A stretch of DNA of 64,000 nt from Glycine soja (GCF_004193775.1 NC_041002.1:11878485-11942484); one strand, 5' to 3'. Counted from the first letter of the stretch, positions 43,992 to 57,600 are shown. The notes: generated from the letters alone by a model not told the origin. Translations and numbers: made by a program.

Positions 43992-44423
43992 CTATGATGA
44001 AGAGCCTCCACTAATTGCCATCTCCCCAGGGCCACTATCCTCCGTAGAGTCTGCCTCAGATGTCGACATGACATCCTCGGGAGAATCCACCTCAGGGAGT
44101 GGATCCTCATCACCCTTTAGAAAGTCAAGAGCATCCACAGCAGGCTCAAGAGGTAGCTCCTCAGGATCCTCCTCAGGGTCTTCCTCGGATGACGTTACCT
44201 CAATCACTTGGACTGGCTCCACTAGACGGTATGGTGTAGGCGTGGGTAGTATCCACTCCACAGTACGCTGAAGCGTGCGCGCGGGTTCATCTGGATGCAC
44301 CAATGAAGTAGCTGTAAATCAAATCGTGCCCCGAAATCGGCACCTCGTGTTGCCTTCGAGGGTCTCCCAAGCTCCCTCTAGGCACTCCATCTCCACTCGA
44401 TCATGGATTAGCTGCGCCGCCAT
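43992..44423 (-). pseudogene. LTR-encoded acidic protein ORF (copy 2, one nonsense codon)
   Basis: ATG at 44423 follows a pyrimidine tract and TTGTAG, as in copy 1. The reading MAAQLIHDRVEMECLEG runs for 143 codons to TAG at 43994-43992, with a single TGA at 44321-44319 that looks like CGA to TGA. The C-terminal 89 residues align to copy 1 without a gap and are about three-quarters identical: VEWILPTPTPYRLVEPVQVI, then SSEEDPEEDPEELP and an acidic Ser/Asp/Glu tail. No known domain. Different lesions in the two copies imply an intact ORF in their common ancestor. Confidence 0.65.
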
Positions 44424-44548
44424 CACGATCTACAAGAAAGAAAAGAAAGGGGTAGACTCTTTCACGAGAATCTAACTACGTCACAACACAATGCATCTCA
44501 TAACCACCACATGCAAGTAAAAGGGGTATCTTTAGGCTTTTCATCTCT

Positions 44549-44943
44549 GGTAATCGATTACACATCCTTGGTAATCGATTACCAGAGGCTAAACTCGAAT
44601 TACACAGCCTCAGGACATGAAACCTGCAAAAATGCACTGTGTAATCGATTACACATAACTGGTAATCGATTACCAGTGGCATGTTCCTCTGTGTAATCGA
44701 TTACACAGCCTGGTAATCGATTACCAGAGGCCTCCAAAACCTGCTGCCTTCATTTCTAAGCCTGGTAATTGATTACACCCCTTGGTAATCGATTACCAGA
44801 AGCCCTCCTAGCTTCCTGACCTCGTTTTCAAGCCTGGTAATCGATTACACTCCCTTGGTAATCGATTACCAGAGACCATCTTAGCTTCCTGTCTTCACTT
44901 TTAAGCCTTGTAATCGATTACCCACTCTTGGTAATCGATTACC
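44549..44943. repeat. Array of twelve TAATCGATTA palindromes (copy 2)
   Basis: Twelve sites in six pairs, eleven exact (one has TAATTGATTA, a C-to-T change), alternating CTGGTAATCGATTACC-type and TGTAATCGATTACA-type contexts. It sits upstream of the acidic ORF in the LTR's own orientation, as in copy 1. Confidence 0.85.
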
Positions 44944-47243
44944 AAAGGCCATATCCCATATATCAATCAAAGTTCACAGCTGGCCAGCCACCACACAAGC
45001 CTTCTTGCTTTGTGGTCTTTGTTCCTTTTATCTGTTGATTGCCAGGAGCTTGCCTGCTTAGGTACATCACAGGTTCTCACTGACTGACTATGCTCGGGTT
45101 GGGTCGGGATTGGTCAAGCTTGGTTGTGGGCAATAGCACCCCACCTGACATCCCCAAGGTCTCCTGACCCCCGCGACATATCTCCAGGTACCACTCTGTG
45201 GTCAACGAATAAAAGCAGGAAGTCTCACCCTTCTACACTTCCTCATTTCAAGCTTGTAGGATTATGGGATACCCATCACATGTGGTACTAGGTGGCGGTC
45301 GGGCGATGGTGCAAAACGATTCTCCGCATCCACAAATCATGTATAACCCACCATCCCCTGTTGCCCACCTCCAACTGAGCTCATGTACTCCCACGTAGCC
45401 CTTATCCTCGTTCCTCTCAACGCCGGGTCCCCATCAATCCTCCCAAGCTTCCACAACATCCAGGTAATTCCACATCCAATCATCATGGACTAACAAAACC
45501 AAGCAAAACAGGGCAAAGGCAGAAAACTCTGCCCAAAACACAACTCAAAATCACAGCTTTTCACATACAATTACCCTAGTAACATTTCCTTCGTTCCAAT
45601 TCGTTAACCGTTGGATCGACTCAAAATTTTTACTGGAAGTCTCTAGTACATAAGTCTACATTTTGACCGTTGGGATCTGCTAGTAAATATCTAGAACCCC
45701 ATATGTACTACCCTTTCACAACCAGCCATACACAAGCATTTTTCTGCACTTATACAAAATTCTGCTGCACATTTCAACAGCACAATTCTGCATAAAGTGC
45801 AGATTTCGAAAACCACTCTTTCCCTCATCCAATTTTGCCCAAATTGAATCCTAGTCCCAAATCATGTACCAATCATGTCTAAACCAATGACAAGCTTCAG
45901 ACTAAAGCAACACAAAATCTAGGTATCCAAAACCCCTCAATTTAATGGATTTTCAAGGTTGGAGAAGTGAAATTGAGAATGAGGTAAATTTGGAGCAAAC
46001 TCTCACCTCACACAAGTCTATAACATCAATTTAAACTTGCTCAAACTGGGTTTACACCTAAAATTCCACCGAATCAAAATTTGACTCCTCAACACCCAAT
46101 TTTACCCTAGAAATGGCTCTTTGTTCACTTTGGTCATTTGTTTTTTTCTCTTGCACAGCCCAAACTTTCTCATAAGTCCTAAATGACATTTCAAGCTAGG
46201 ATTAACTCACTTTAACCTCTAAATACTACTAAATCCAGATTTGGCCTTTCAACTCTCAAAAATTCACTCGTTTTCCACTCATAACACCATATTCTCACCT
46301 TCTAACCCTAGGTTAATTCTACCCTTCATCTCTAACAGTTTTCCATAAGCAATTTCAGCACACAAACATCACAAGAATCATCATAAAAACCCTAAAACTG
46401 AATGGGTAAGCTTGACTCATCCAAACATGGCAAGTTCAACATGCTTTCAACAAATTTCTTCACAAATAACTATTATGAAGCAGAAACCTAGCAAAACTAC
46501 CCATCATATCTCCCAAAACCCAATACCCACGAAAATCAAGAGAGAAAGAAGTCCACCCAAACCTGAAATTTCGAGGTCCCACACGTAGAGATGCGCTTCA
46601 CGACTCCGAAAATGCCTTCCTTTCACGATTTGGTGCAGAAATGGTGACCAAAGGTTGGAGCTTTGTTGGAGCTTCAATGGAGAATGAAGAAGAAAGAAAA
46701 AGCAACGTGAGGGAGAGGGAGAGAGAGCTTCTGAAATTTTCTTTGGCTGAGTGAGGAGAGAGAAAACAGCTTTTTGGTTAAAAAGAAAGGCTTTTCTCTT
46801 TTCTTTTCTTTTATTTTAAGCTTTGCTACATGTCTCCATTTGAGTGGAGCAAAAGACCCACTTTTCTCTTGATGTGACTCATGCTCAGCCACATGAAGAG
46901 AAAAAATCTGACCTTTTGAAATGCCAAAATCCTGCCTCGGTTTGCGTGTCGTTCCTCTAGTTCTAGTCCCTCGCGTTTCTCTGCGCCCGTCGGGGCCAGT
47001 TTTCGAAAGTAGGCAATATATATATCAAAATGCTTAGAATAAAGCCCCGAGCGTGGTTCAGAGGTTGATTTTGTTAAATTTTAAGTCTCACGCAAAACGA
47101 TGATTTTTAGACTAATTAATTGAGAATTAACCCTATAACCTTCCAGTTATGGATTTCTCTTCCTTAATTAGCCTAACCTGCGTATCTTGCCCCCATTATT
47201 CCTACTTCTACCAGAAGCATATATGCATATACACTGAATAATA

Positions 47244-47245
<2 letters not shown>

Positions 47246-47287
<42 letters not shown>
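47246..47287. repeat. (TA)n microsatellite
   Basis: About 20 TA units near the 5' end (in LTR orientation) of the inverted long LTR. Confidence 0.9.
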
Positions 47288-47289
<2 letters not shown>

Positions 47290-47349
47290 CATTCAAAATG
47301 CACCGTTTACAAAAATTCCGGGTAGAAATTTCCAGGATGTCACAATTTC

Positions 47350-47890
47350 TCTTGTGTTACTTGGGTGTATTTATTGAAATCTAAAAGTGAGGTCATGGAT
47401 GTTTTTAAGGATTTTTACATGCTTGTCTTAAATTAATTTTCCAACAAAATCCAAATCATTTGTTCTGATAATGGCACAAAATGCATGTCTAAAAGAATGA
47501 TACAATATTTAAATTCTCATGGTACAGTGCATCAAACTAGTTGTGTAGGTACTCCTCAACAAAATGGAGTTGTCAAACGCAAGAATAGAGACTTATTGGA
47601 AAAAACTTGTTCCTTGATGATAAAAATGCATATTCCAAAAATATTTTGGTCTTAAGGAGTGTTAACATCTGTTTATTGTTAACCGATTACCAAGTGTTAT
47701 CCTTTAAATCTCCTCTTGAAGTTTTGTAGAGAAAATATATTGACATATCCCACTTAAAGGTATTTTTGTGCATTTGTTTTGCGCATAAGCAAATTCCTTT
47801 TCATCATAAATTTGATCCATGAGTTGCCAAATGTGTCTTCTTAGGATACTCATCAACAAAGAAAGGATATAAATGTCATCATCCTGACGT
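47350..47890 (+). pseudogene. Copia integrase, second part
   Basis: Continues the integrase frame after the solo LTR: TWVYLLKSKSEVMDVF, a gap with a stop, then IICSDNGTKCMSK (second catalytic Asp), TSCVGTPQQNGVVKRKNRDL (third catalytic residue region; the canonical Glu of QNGVAERKNR is replaced by Lys in this copy), and the C-terminal LGYSSTKKGYKCHHP near 47838-47880. Confidence 0.75.
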
Positions 47891-48221
47891 AAATGAAAAT
47901 TAACTCAGTATTTTATCAATCTATTTTCTACTCTCTTTTTAGAATTTGTAAAGTAGAAAAATGGGAATTTAAAAATATTAGAAAAAAAGAAAAATAAATT
48001 TGAAAAAATTATAAAATTATAATAGATATATATAATGAAATGATTACATTAAAACAATGATTATATAAAAAAATGTAACAAAAACTTGACTTGTTTTTTA
48101 ATCCACATATTCGAAAGCAAGTTGATATATATTAGAGACAAATAATTCAAAAAGGGGGATAACTTTAATTCTGATATACAATTTGTATTCTAATATGATA
48201 TACATCATGAATGGATATGCT

Positions 48222-48258
48222 CTTAGACGGAAGGATTTGAACCTTCGAATAGCGTGGA
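48222..48258 (-). pseudogene. Fragment of chloroplast tRNA-Gln(UUG) gene (nuclear plastid DNA)
   Basis: On the minus strand: CGCTATTCGAAGGTTCAAAT, then CCTTCCGTC and a mutated acceptor end. This matches the 3' half of plastid trnQ-UUG (variable region, T arm, acceptor 3' strand) at about 31 of 35 positions from memory. The 5' half and anticodon are absent, so it is not a working tRNA. The AT-rich sequence at about 47895-48221 could be the plastid spacer beyond trnQ, which would make a nuclear insert of about 360 bp between two copia blocks. Confidence 0.55.
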
Positions 48259-48772
48259 AAATTGTTTGTTACAAGAGTTGTTAAATTTGAGAAACAACAT
48301 CTTACTATAACAAGTCTAAAGATTGTTTGCAAGATGTTGTTCCTTTGCCTATTTCATATAATATTCCTATGGATTTTGAGTTAATTGTCTCCAAACTCTT
48401 CTAACATTGTAATTGATACATGCAACAAACCCACTTGTCCTACCTTTATTGATAAAGATACAAAATCTTACAACACACCTTTAGACACAAATGTAGCTTC
48501 ATCTGATTGTATTCATTTGATTGCACTCAAGATGAGTTAGTTCCAAGATGTTCATCATCTTCAATATCTTACTCGAAACTAGGCACCTTCACTAAATTTG
48601 CAAGATTTTGTTACTTACTCGGTGTGTCACCCAATTGCCAAGTATATCACCTATCATCGGTTCTCCTCAAATCATGCAGCATTTTCTCTCTGCTATTTTT
48701 AGTGTGAATGAGCCAAAAAAATTCCAAGAAGCAAAGTCTCACGAAAATAAGGGAAAGACAATTCATGAAGAC

Positions 48773-49967
48773 TGATGTAAGCTCCATTGGAGCTGGTAGG
48801 CCTAGGATCTTCTTCATCAATGGACTCCTTTGCTTCTTGGAAGATGAATGGCAGCAGAATGAAGAAAGGAAGAGAGAGAGGAGACGCCACTTCAAGGAGA
48901 AGATGAGTCTAGAAGAAGCTCACCACCATAGGAGGCCATGGATAAGAGCTTGGAGGAAGAAGGAGATGAATGAAGGGAGAGGAAGAGAAGAGCATGAAAT
49001 TTTATGCTCTAAATGAGCTTTGAAATCTGAAGTTTAATATTCAAATGATCAAAGTTGAAAAAAATGCACACACATGATCTCTATTTATAGCCTAAGTGTC
49101 ACAAAAATTGGAGGGAAATTTGAATTTCAATTCAAATTACACTTGAATTTGAAATTGAATTTGTGGAGACAAACTTTGGAGCCAAAATTTCACTAATTAT
49201 GATTAGTGAATTTTAGTTATGGTTCAGCCCACTAATCCAAGATCAATTCCAAGATTCTCCACTAAGTGTGCTTAGGTGTCATGAGGCATGTAAAGCATAA
49301 AAGACATGCACAAAGTGTGACTATATGATGTGGCAATGGGGTGTAATAAGCAAATGCTCACCTCCCCCTCTAAAATTTAATTGGATTGGGATTTTACCAA
49401 TTCAATTAAATTTATTTCCAACCACACACATCAAATATTCACTTAGTGCATGTGAAATTACAAAACTACCCCTAATACAAAAACTAGTCTAGGTGCCCTA
49501 AAATACAAGGGCTGAAAAATACAATATTTCTAAGGTACCCTACCTACATTATGGAGCCCTAAATACAAGGTCCAAAAATAATGAAACCTTAATCTAATAT
49601 TTACAAAGATAAGTGGGCTCGAACTTAGCCCATGGGCCCAAAATCTACCCTAAGACTCATAAGAACCCTAGGACCTTCTCTTGCATCTCTGGCCCAATCT
49701 ACTTGGAGTCTTCTATCCAATACCCTTGTGGGATAGGATTACATCATTCCCTCCCCCTTGAAAAGGATTTGACCTCAAATCCCGAGGTTCTTGAAACTCA
49801 TTAATTCTTTCCTCAACACCTGTAAAAAGAATAAAAACATATGTATTAGTTATGTTAGGTATGTTAGAGTACGATAAGGACTGAAAACCCCTTTCCTAGC
49901 CATCTTCCCATAAGAGAATATAGTTCCTCACCAACTCAATGAGTGGTGTTACAAGTATAGAAAAATA
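48773..49967 (-). mobile_element. Truncated gypsy element end: 3' LTR plus about 220 bp of interior
   Basis: The LTR (48773-49746, 974 bp) begins TGATGTAATCCTATCCC on the minus strand and is a close relative of the solo LTR at 22.6 kb. Beyond it (49747-49967) is the reverse complement of the interior next to the 3' LTR of the young element: purine tract, GAACCTCGGGATTTGAGG and the end of the pol remnant. Homology stops at about 49967 and copia RT resumes, so the 5' part of the insert was deleted. No target duplication remains. Confidence 0.8.
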
Positions 49968-51026
49968 TGGAGTGGACTATAATGAGAATCACGCTTGGAG
50001 TATTGTTAAACTTCCTAATGGAAAAAAGGTTGTTGGAAGTCGTTGGTTGTATAAAACAAAGTTTAGTTTGGATGACACGATTGATAGGCATAAAGATCTT
50101 CTATTGGAGTGGACTATAAAGAGACCTTTGCTCTTGTTGCTAAAATGAACACTATATGTGTTTTGTTGTCCATATATTGTTGTTAATTATGGATGGTCAA
50201 TGAGCCAAATGGATGTAAAAAATGCCTTCTTACACGGGGATCTTGAAGAAGAAGTCTATATGGAATGACCCCCAGGACATCCAAAAAGTTCAAATTCTTC
50301 CTTGGTTTGCCAACTATACAAATCAATTTATGGTTTGAAACAATCTTAATGTGCTTGGCATGTGAAATTAAGTATTATTCTTCAAGAGGTGATTTCTTAA
50401 GAAGTAATGCAGATTTTTCTTTATTTGTTTGTTATGTCTTAAATGAAACAAGTGGTAGTTCTTGTTTACGATGATGACCTTATTATTGTTGGAAATAGTA
50501 ATCATGTTATTTCTCAACTCAAACACGCTTTGCTATCTGTTTTCCTATCAAGGACCTTGGCCACTTAAACTACTTTATGGGAATTGAAATGGCAGTTTCT
50601 AATAAAGGTCTCTTTCTTAATAGACGAAATTAGATTCTTGACTTACTTGAAAATGTTGAGATGACACACTTTAAGCTAGCTCTTACTCCATTGGATACTA
50701 TGCTAAAGCTTGATACAACAAGTGCACCATTACAGGCTATCAATGACTATCAACGATTGATGGGTAAGCTTATTTATCTTACTATTACTCGACCTGATAT
50801 CTCTAATGTTGTTAGTCTTGCTAGCCAATTTATGCATGCACCTATAGTTTTTTGTTTGGGAATTGTCAAGCTCATTTTATAATATCTTAAAGGGTTTATT
50901 AGACGTGGAATTGTTCTAACCAAGAATAGTCACACACAAATAACTTGTTATAGTGATTCTGATTGGGATGGAAATGCACTTGATCGAAAATCTATTACTG
51001 GTTATTGTATGTTTGTTGGTGGTAAC
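49968..51026 (+). pseudogene. Copia reverse transcriptase and RNase H, degraded
   Basis: HAWSIVKLPNGKKVVGSRWL is the RT entry region at about 49990-50050. Then [20 protein letters not shown] (motif A Asp), VVVLVYDDDLIIVGN at about 50453-50500 (catalytic box, usually YVDD), and RPDISNVVSLASQFM. The RNase H start is ITCYSDSDWDGNALDRKSITGYCMFVGGN, which is cut at 51026 by the next LTR. Several stops and frameshifts. Confidence 0.8.
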
Positions 51027-51940
51027 TGTAACATCCCAATTTTTCTACGTGTGTGTGGCAGACAGTGTGATTGTTTTGTTGTGTGATTGGGTAGTGTTTT
51101 TAGACTATTGAAATGGTAGAAAATGAGATATTACCATACGATACTTTAGTATGGTTAAACTCTTAAGTTTTTCAGCTAAAGTATAGAAAGAATAAGGATA
51201 ATTCAGAGAAAATTCTCTGGTCAAATAATGGTCAACTCATTAATGGTCTCGATGTTAATAATTGGAGTTTGGTCTAGAAATAGAAATTAGAAGCTTGAAA
51301 GAAGAAAATTAGAAATTAATGCAAGTAAGATTAGACATTAAGTGGGGATAATTAAGATTGGTTAATGGTGATCTAGATTTCATAGAATTAGAAAAAGGGT
51401 AATTAAGTCATAAGAGTTTAAAGGGGGGTGTTTTCGTAAATGACTATACAATTAGTTAAAAAATAGAATTTTAGTTTAATTAGTTGGTGACTAATTAAAG
51501 TGTCTAATTATATGATGTAGAATAATTAAAATAAGTTAGAGTTGTAGCACCTTGAAAAATTACAACTTAGACTGACAGAGAAAACTTTGTGTTGTTCCAT
51601 CTGTGCATGTAAGAATTTAATTTCAGTAGTTATATATTTTTAGTCATTGAATTTTGTTTTATGTGTATGTGTGTGTGTGTGTGTGTGATTGATTTAGTAA
51701 AACTTGACACAGAAATAAAAACTATCGGAGCTTGATTTTCATCTATACAAGAATTGCATTGTGCATTGAGTCATAGTGTAATTTGTCTTTGTCTGAGTGG
51801 ACTCTGTGTAAGGCTCACTCTAAGTATACATATCCCAAGGAAGGTTAGCACACTAATCTAGAAAGATTTGGATAAGATTTATCAGTTTTAGCAAAAGCAG
51901 TTTTTACCATTTTTGCCTATGCCTACTTTATCCCATTTAT

Positions 51941-54468
51941 TGTAACAGCCGTAACTTTTAATAAATAAATAAGAAATTAATAAATTAATAAATTAATAAA
52001 TAAGTAAAAAACATAATTAGGTCATAAATTTCCACTATATAAACCAAATGTTAACCTAGAGCAACTTTTACAAAACACTTTTGTTCCTTTTTCTTCTTCT
52101 GACGCACAAGAACCCTAACAGAGCAACCGGAGGAGGAGCTCTAGAGAGCACCAGAAACGCCACAATTGCTAACGAAGAACGATTGAGGGACTACGTCAAG
52201 GTAAGGGATGAGTTATTCACACTTGGGGATTAGAATGAACATGTATAAGGATCCCTAGAGGATAAATTTTTGGGTATTTTGGGTTGTTTCTTAACTGATT
52301 TTCCCAAATTTATGCTTGTCATGTGACTGAATTTCACTTTTTACAAATTTGATTTATTTACATATATTGCAAGTCTTGATTTCATGTGAATTATTTTCTT
52401 GTTTCAATGTTTTGATTTCAATTTAAATTACATAATAATGATCATATATGTAGGCACATTATATGAATTATATGAATTGCTTACCCACGTTTGCCCGGAT
52501 GCGTATATGACTGATTTTGAATTATATCTATTCATCTAATGAAATCTGATTTTTTTTAGTAGATACATATCTTACTAAATATTAACGCGTATGATTGTTC
52601 GTTGTTTGGCGCTTGTAATTTACCATTTTTTTTAGAATGTGTGAATAAATTGTTATCATTGGAATGAAAAATTTGATTCAAATAATTGTATTCTTTTTTT
52701 TTGTTTGTAATCAAATTGTTTTGAACCACGCATACGTACTGGGCTTTGTTGAAATATATATATATTTTTTTGCTTGCAATTCACTCACTGTAGCACATTG
52801 GTTTTGTACATATATATAAAGCTTGTTTCTTTTTGGGCGAAAGTGCCTATACGGATTCCTCCTGGTACCATTTTGCTGTTGAGATTTCTATAATAATAGT
52901 AATAACAAATAAACTAATGTTATAGAAATTATTTTCTTTTCATAAGTAAATAAAATATTATTATAAAATTTTTATTTTATTTCTTTTCAGTTATATAAGC
53001 TAGTAATTACAATTATTTTTCTAAAAATGGATGTACAGAAATAAATGGTTGTACAATACTTATGCTTTCCGTTTAAATATGTTGTAAATATTCCTTCATC
53101 ATTGGTTGTGCAGTAGTTACAGTTTCTGCTTTAATACTATTCAAATATTATTTTATGCAATTATATGTGTTAATAATTGCAAATATTACTTCATAAAGGC
53201 TGTGCAACAATTACGGGTTCCGCTTTACAAATTTACATATATATACATATTTGTTAATTCATGTAACTGTGCTATGTATGATATATATTATTACATATAA
53301 ATATATTTATACGCTTTAAGGTTAGATATATTTCATTGATTATAAATGTGCTTACCTATTAGTTAAATTCTTATTGGTTAATTAATCGAGACTTAGAGGT
53401 ACATATCATTATTTTATCCCTAAATATTTTGATTTGGTTAATGCGTATATACTACTTGGAATTCATATTACTAATATATTTCAGTTTAATTTATATTTTT
53501 GTTGTGTCAAGTAAATGTTACTATTGAATAATATGTGTAGGATGCATGAGATGCGATAAATTATTTTTTTTTGTTGTTCAAATTTTTCAGGTTAGATATA
53601 TTTTTGTTGTGTTCAAATTTTTTTTTTGGGTTGGACATGAATCAGGGGGGAGAGGCCCTGACGGACTCTTCAGAGTGTAGGCCTTGGGGGTCATCCGGTT
53701 TGAGTGCTCCTGTAAGCCTGTGCCGATCCCACATTAGTGAGAGTGACCTGACTTACCTATTGTGAGGCATGTCCTATCATGTACTCCAAGGCGTCCGACG
53801 AGGTTTTTCACTGAAAAATGGTACCACATTGCATGTAGGCTTGAGTCTAGAGTAATTGTTGCATAACGCATGTGTTTGACTTTCATTGGGTTAACAATTG
53901 TGGTTTGATGTTATTTTCTGGAGTGGATGAACTAGAATGGATGTGCATAATGTATGTGATTTTGTGAAGTAGTGTTAATTATATAAATTCAGCCGTAAGT
54001 ATTACATGTTTTACATGCTCTAATATTTTATTATATATGAATGTGATAACTCATTCTCGGTGTGTGTTTGTGTTTGGGCTGATTGCCATTTGTTCAGGTG
54101 AGCCATCACATGATGAATTCCATGTTAGAGCCAGAGAGACTTAGTCTGTGATAGAGACATGCTCTGATAAGTGTGACATTGGGGCATAGGATTTACTTCG
54201 CATGCTATATTTTCCGTAAACGATATAGTTGTGTTATGTTTCTGTTTTAGTTTTTTTATTTTTTATTATTCATTCAGTATGGACGACCTTGTTTTGAGCC
54301 CGGATAACTTTGTTGTTTTTATTCGAACAATTTCTACTATGTTTTCATTAAGTGAATGTGAATCCTTTATCTTTTGAAATCAATTTAAAGTCAATATGTT
54401 TTAAAAAAAAATTTCCGCATGATTTTATTTCCCTTTATTCGTTATTTGTGAGGGTAGAGGGTGTTACA
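51941..54468 (+). repeat. 5' LTR of the chromovirus (2528 bp)
   Basis: Contains a TATA box (CTATATAAACC near 52037) and a probable leader splice donor (GGTAAGGGATGAG near 52200). Compared with the 3' LTR it lacks about 300 bp around 53560, replaced by a short T-rich stretch with a duplicated GTTCAAATTTTT, and about 70 bp near 53735. Confidence 0.9.
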
Positions 54469-54473
54469 TTTAG

Positions 54474-54485
54474 TGGTATCAGAGG
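54474..54485 (+). other. Primer binding site of the chromovirus
   Basis: TGGTATCAGAGG five bases after the 5' LTR, the initiator-Met type site with the last base changed. Confidence 0.85.
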
Positions 54486-54651
54486 AGGTCGAACCTTTCG
54501 GCCATGTGTGTTATGAGCTTTCTGTGTTTCCTTGTGTACTCTGATGCGTTGCGCTTGTTTTGTTTGATTAGAAGTGTACTCTATTGTGTTGTTATATTTT
54601 TTTTTCTTTTTCTCTTTTCAAAGTTTTGTTACTTGCGTGACATAGGAAGAA

Positions 54652-57600
54652 ATGGCTGGGAGAAATAAGCGAGAACGACTCCTTACTGAGGCCTTGAACA
54701 ACTTGGTGCAAGTTATGGCCAATCAGGGAGGCGGTGGAGGAGCAACTATGTACCATGGTTTAGATCGCTTTCAGAGGAACAACCCACCTACCTTCAAAGG
54801 GGGTTATGATCCTGAGGTTGCTGAGGCTTGGCTGAGGCAGATTGAGAAGATCTTCCGGGTGATGGAATGTCTAGACCATCAGAAGGTGTTGTTTGCTCCT
54901 CACATGCTAGCAGATGAGGCGGAGTATTGGTGGGAGAACACTTGCCCACGTTTGGAGGGAGCAGGTGGTGCTGTTGTCCCATGGGGAACCTTCAGACAAA
55001 ATTTTCTGGAGAAGTATTTTCTAGAAGATGTGAAGAATAGGAAGGAGATGGAGTTCCTTGAGCTAAAACAAGGGAGTATGATGGTGGCAGAGTATGCAGT
55101 GAAGTTTGAGAACCTTGTAAGGTATTTTCCTCATTATCAGGGGGAAGCTGGGGAAAGGTCCAAATGCGTGAAATTTTTCAATGGCCTTCGACCAAAAGTA
55201 AAAATGATGGTAAATTATCACGGTATTCACAACTTTGCACAATTGACTAACATGTGTAGAATCTTTGATGAAGATCAGTGGGAGAAGGCTGCTTTTTACA
55301 AGAATGCCAATGCTAGTCATGGGAAAGAGAAGAAGCCGATGACTCACAGTCATGCTAAGCCATATTCTGCCCCTCCTGGGAAATATGGTAACCATTCTGG
55401 AGGACAAAGGACTAGTGGAAGACATCACCTAGCTGGTGGGAGTTCTCAGCCAGTTAACAAAGTGTCTCAGCCTGTTGGTAGAGGTGGTGGTGGTACTCCT
55501 GCTACACCTACTATGCCAACCCGGTGTGCTAAGTGTGGTAGGATGGGTCATTTTGCTCGTGAGTGCCCTGATAGTGATGTGACTTGTTTCAATTGCCGAG
55601 GTAAGGGCCACCTCAGTACCAGTTGCTTACATCCGAGGAGGGAGAAGATGAGTGGAAGTTTGAATAACCAGAACGGACGACCAAAGACCACAGGGAGAGT
55701 GTTTGCTCTTAGTGGTGCTGATGTCGCACAGTCTGATGATCTCATTCAAGGTATGTGCTTCATAAGTCAAGTTCCCTTGGTTGTATTGTATGATTCAGGT
55801 GCGACCCATTCATTTATTTCTCGTGTCTATGTTGAAAAACTTGCCTTGCCTGTGTCTTCCTTGAAATTTGACTTGATTGTGAATACACTTGCTAGTGGGT
55901 CTGTTTTAACTTCTGATGTGTGTTTGCAATGTCCTGTCTTAATTTCTGATAGACAGTTTCTGATTGATTTAGTTGTTTTACCTTTGAGTCAAATGGATGT
56001 TATTCTTGGTATGGATTGGTTATCTTCCAATCACGTCTTATTAAATTGTTTTGAGAAATCTGTTGTCTTTCCTGAGTCTGGTGTGAGTGAAGGTGATATG
56101 TTTTTGTCTGCTAACCAAGTTGAGGCATCTTTAAGGGAGGATGCACAGGTATACATGATCTTAGCTAGTATGAGTGTTGAGACCAAAACCCCTGTGAGTG
56201 ATATACCATTGGTGAGAGAGTTTCCAGAGGAGTTTGAAGAGGTGTCAGGATTACCACCTGAGAGAGAGGTCGAGTTCTTGATAGACCTAGTGCCCGGTAC
56301 TGGACCCATATCCATAGCACCTTATAGGATGTCCCCTGTAGAGTTGAGTGAGCTTAAGAAACAGTTAGAGGAGCTTTTAGAGAAACAGTTTGTGAGGCCT
56401 AGTGTGTCACCCTGGGGAGCACCGATGTTGTTAGTTAAGAAGAAGGATGGGACTATGAGGCTATGTGTAGATTATCGTCAGTTGAATAAGGTAACGATTA
56501 AGAATAGGTACCCTTTGCCTAGGATAGATGACTTGACGGACCAATTAGTAGGGGCTTGCGTGTTCAGTAAGATAGATCTTAGGTCAAGTTACCACCAGAT
56601 TAGAGTGAAGCCTGAAGATGTTCTGAAGACTGCCTTTAGGACCCGTTACGGTCATTATGAGTACTTGGTTATGCCTTTTGGTGTGACCAACGCCCCTGGT
56701 GTGTTCATGGATTATATGAATAGGATCTTTCACCCCTACCTAGATAGTTTTGTAGTGGTCTTCATAGATGATATCTTAGTGTATTCTAAGACTATAAAGG
56801 AACATGAGGAGCATTTGAGAGTTGTGTTGCAAACCCTCAAAGACAATAGATTGTATGCTAAGTTGTCCAAGTGTGATTTTTGGCTAGAGGAGGTGAGCTT
56901 CTTAGGGAACGTTATATCCAAGGGAGGGATAGCAGTAGATCCTTCCAAGGTAGAGGCGGTGATGAGTTGGGAGAGTCCTAAGTCAGTGTTTGAGATTAGG
57001 AGCTTTCTTGGCTTAGCAGGATACTACCGTAGATTCATAGAGGGTTTTTCTAAGCTAGCCTTACCTTTGACTAAGCTTACTCGTAAGGGTCAAGTTTTTG
57101 TTTGGGATGCCTAGTGTGAGAGTAGTTTCCGTACCCTTAAGGAAAGGTTGACCACTGCACCAATTTTAGTGTTACCTGACCCGAGTGAACCTTTTGTGGT
57201 GTACTGTGATGCGTCTAAGATGGGTTTGGGTAGAGTGCTTATGCAACGGCGACAGGTAGTGGCCTATGCTTCTCGACAGCTTAAGATACATGAAAGGAAT
57301 TATCCCACACACGATCTTGAGTTGGCAGCCGTAGTTTTTGCTCTTAAGCTTTGGAGGCATTACCTTTATGGATCTAAATTTGAGGTGTTTAGTGACCATA
57401 AGAGCCTTAGATATTTGTTTGATCAATAAGAGCTTAACATGAGGCAGAGGAGATGGTTAGAGTTCCTTAAGGATTACGATTTTGAGCTTAGCTATCACCC
57501 AGGTAAAGCCAATGTAGTAGCTGATGCCTTAAGTAGGAAATCCCTTCAAATGTCTGCTTTGATGGTTAGAGAGTTGGACCTCTTAGAGCCGTTTAGAGAC

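Larger units (their letters stand above)
43412..47344 (-). mobile_element. Very long (3.93 kb) solo LTR, inverted copy of the 18-21.9 kb unit
   Basis: Forward ends TGTGGCGTCCCC...GGATGTCACA, flanked by ATTTC (43407-43411, 47345-47349). Read on the minus strand it begins TGTGACATCCTGGAA and follows the plus-strand copy throughout: (TA)n, leader, TAATCGATTA array, acidic ORF, GACGCCACA end. It sits in the integrase domain of the copia element between IDDF and SCVTWVYLLKSKSE. Confidence 0.9.
41015..51026 (+). mobile_element. Decayed Ty1/copia retrotransposon, host of nested insertions
   Basis: Copia domain order GAG, PR, INT, RT, RH can be followed through five separated blocks. The element is cut by a solo LTR at 41667-42039, a 3.93-kb solo LTR at 43412-47344, a plastid-DNA scrap around 48.2 kb, a truncated gypsy end at 48773-49967, and a gypsy LTR beginning at 51027. 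At the first two insertions the reading frame rejoins exactly after removing the insert and one duplication copy. Its 3' LTR is not in the window. Confidence 0.8.

Noticed and set aside
48222..48258. Functional tRNA gene
   Set aside because: Only the 3' half is present, with changes in the acceptor stem. No anticodon arm.
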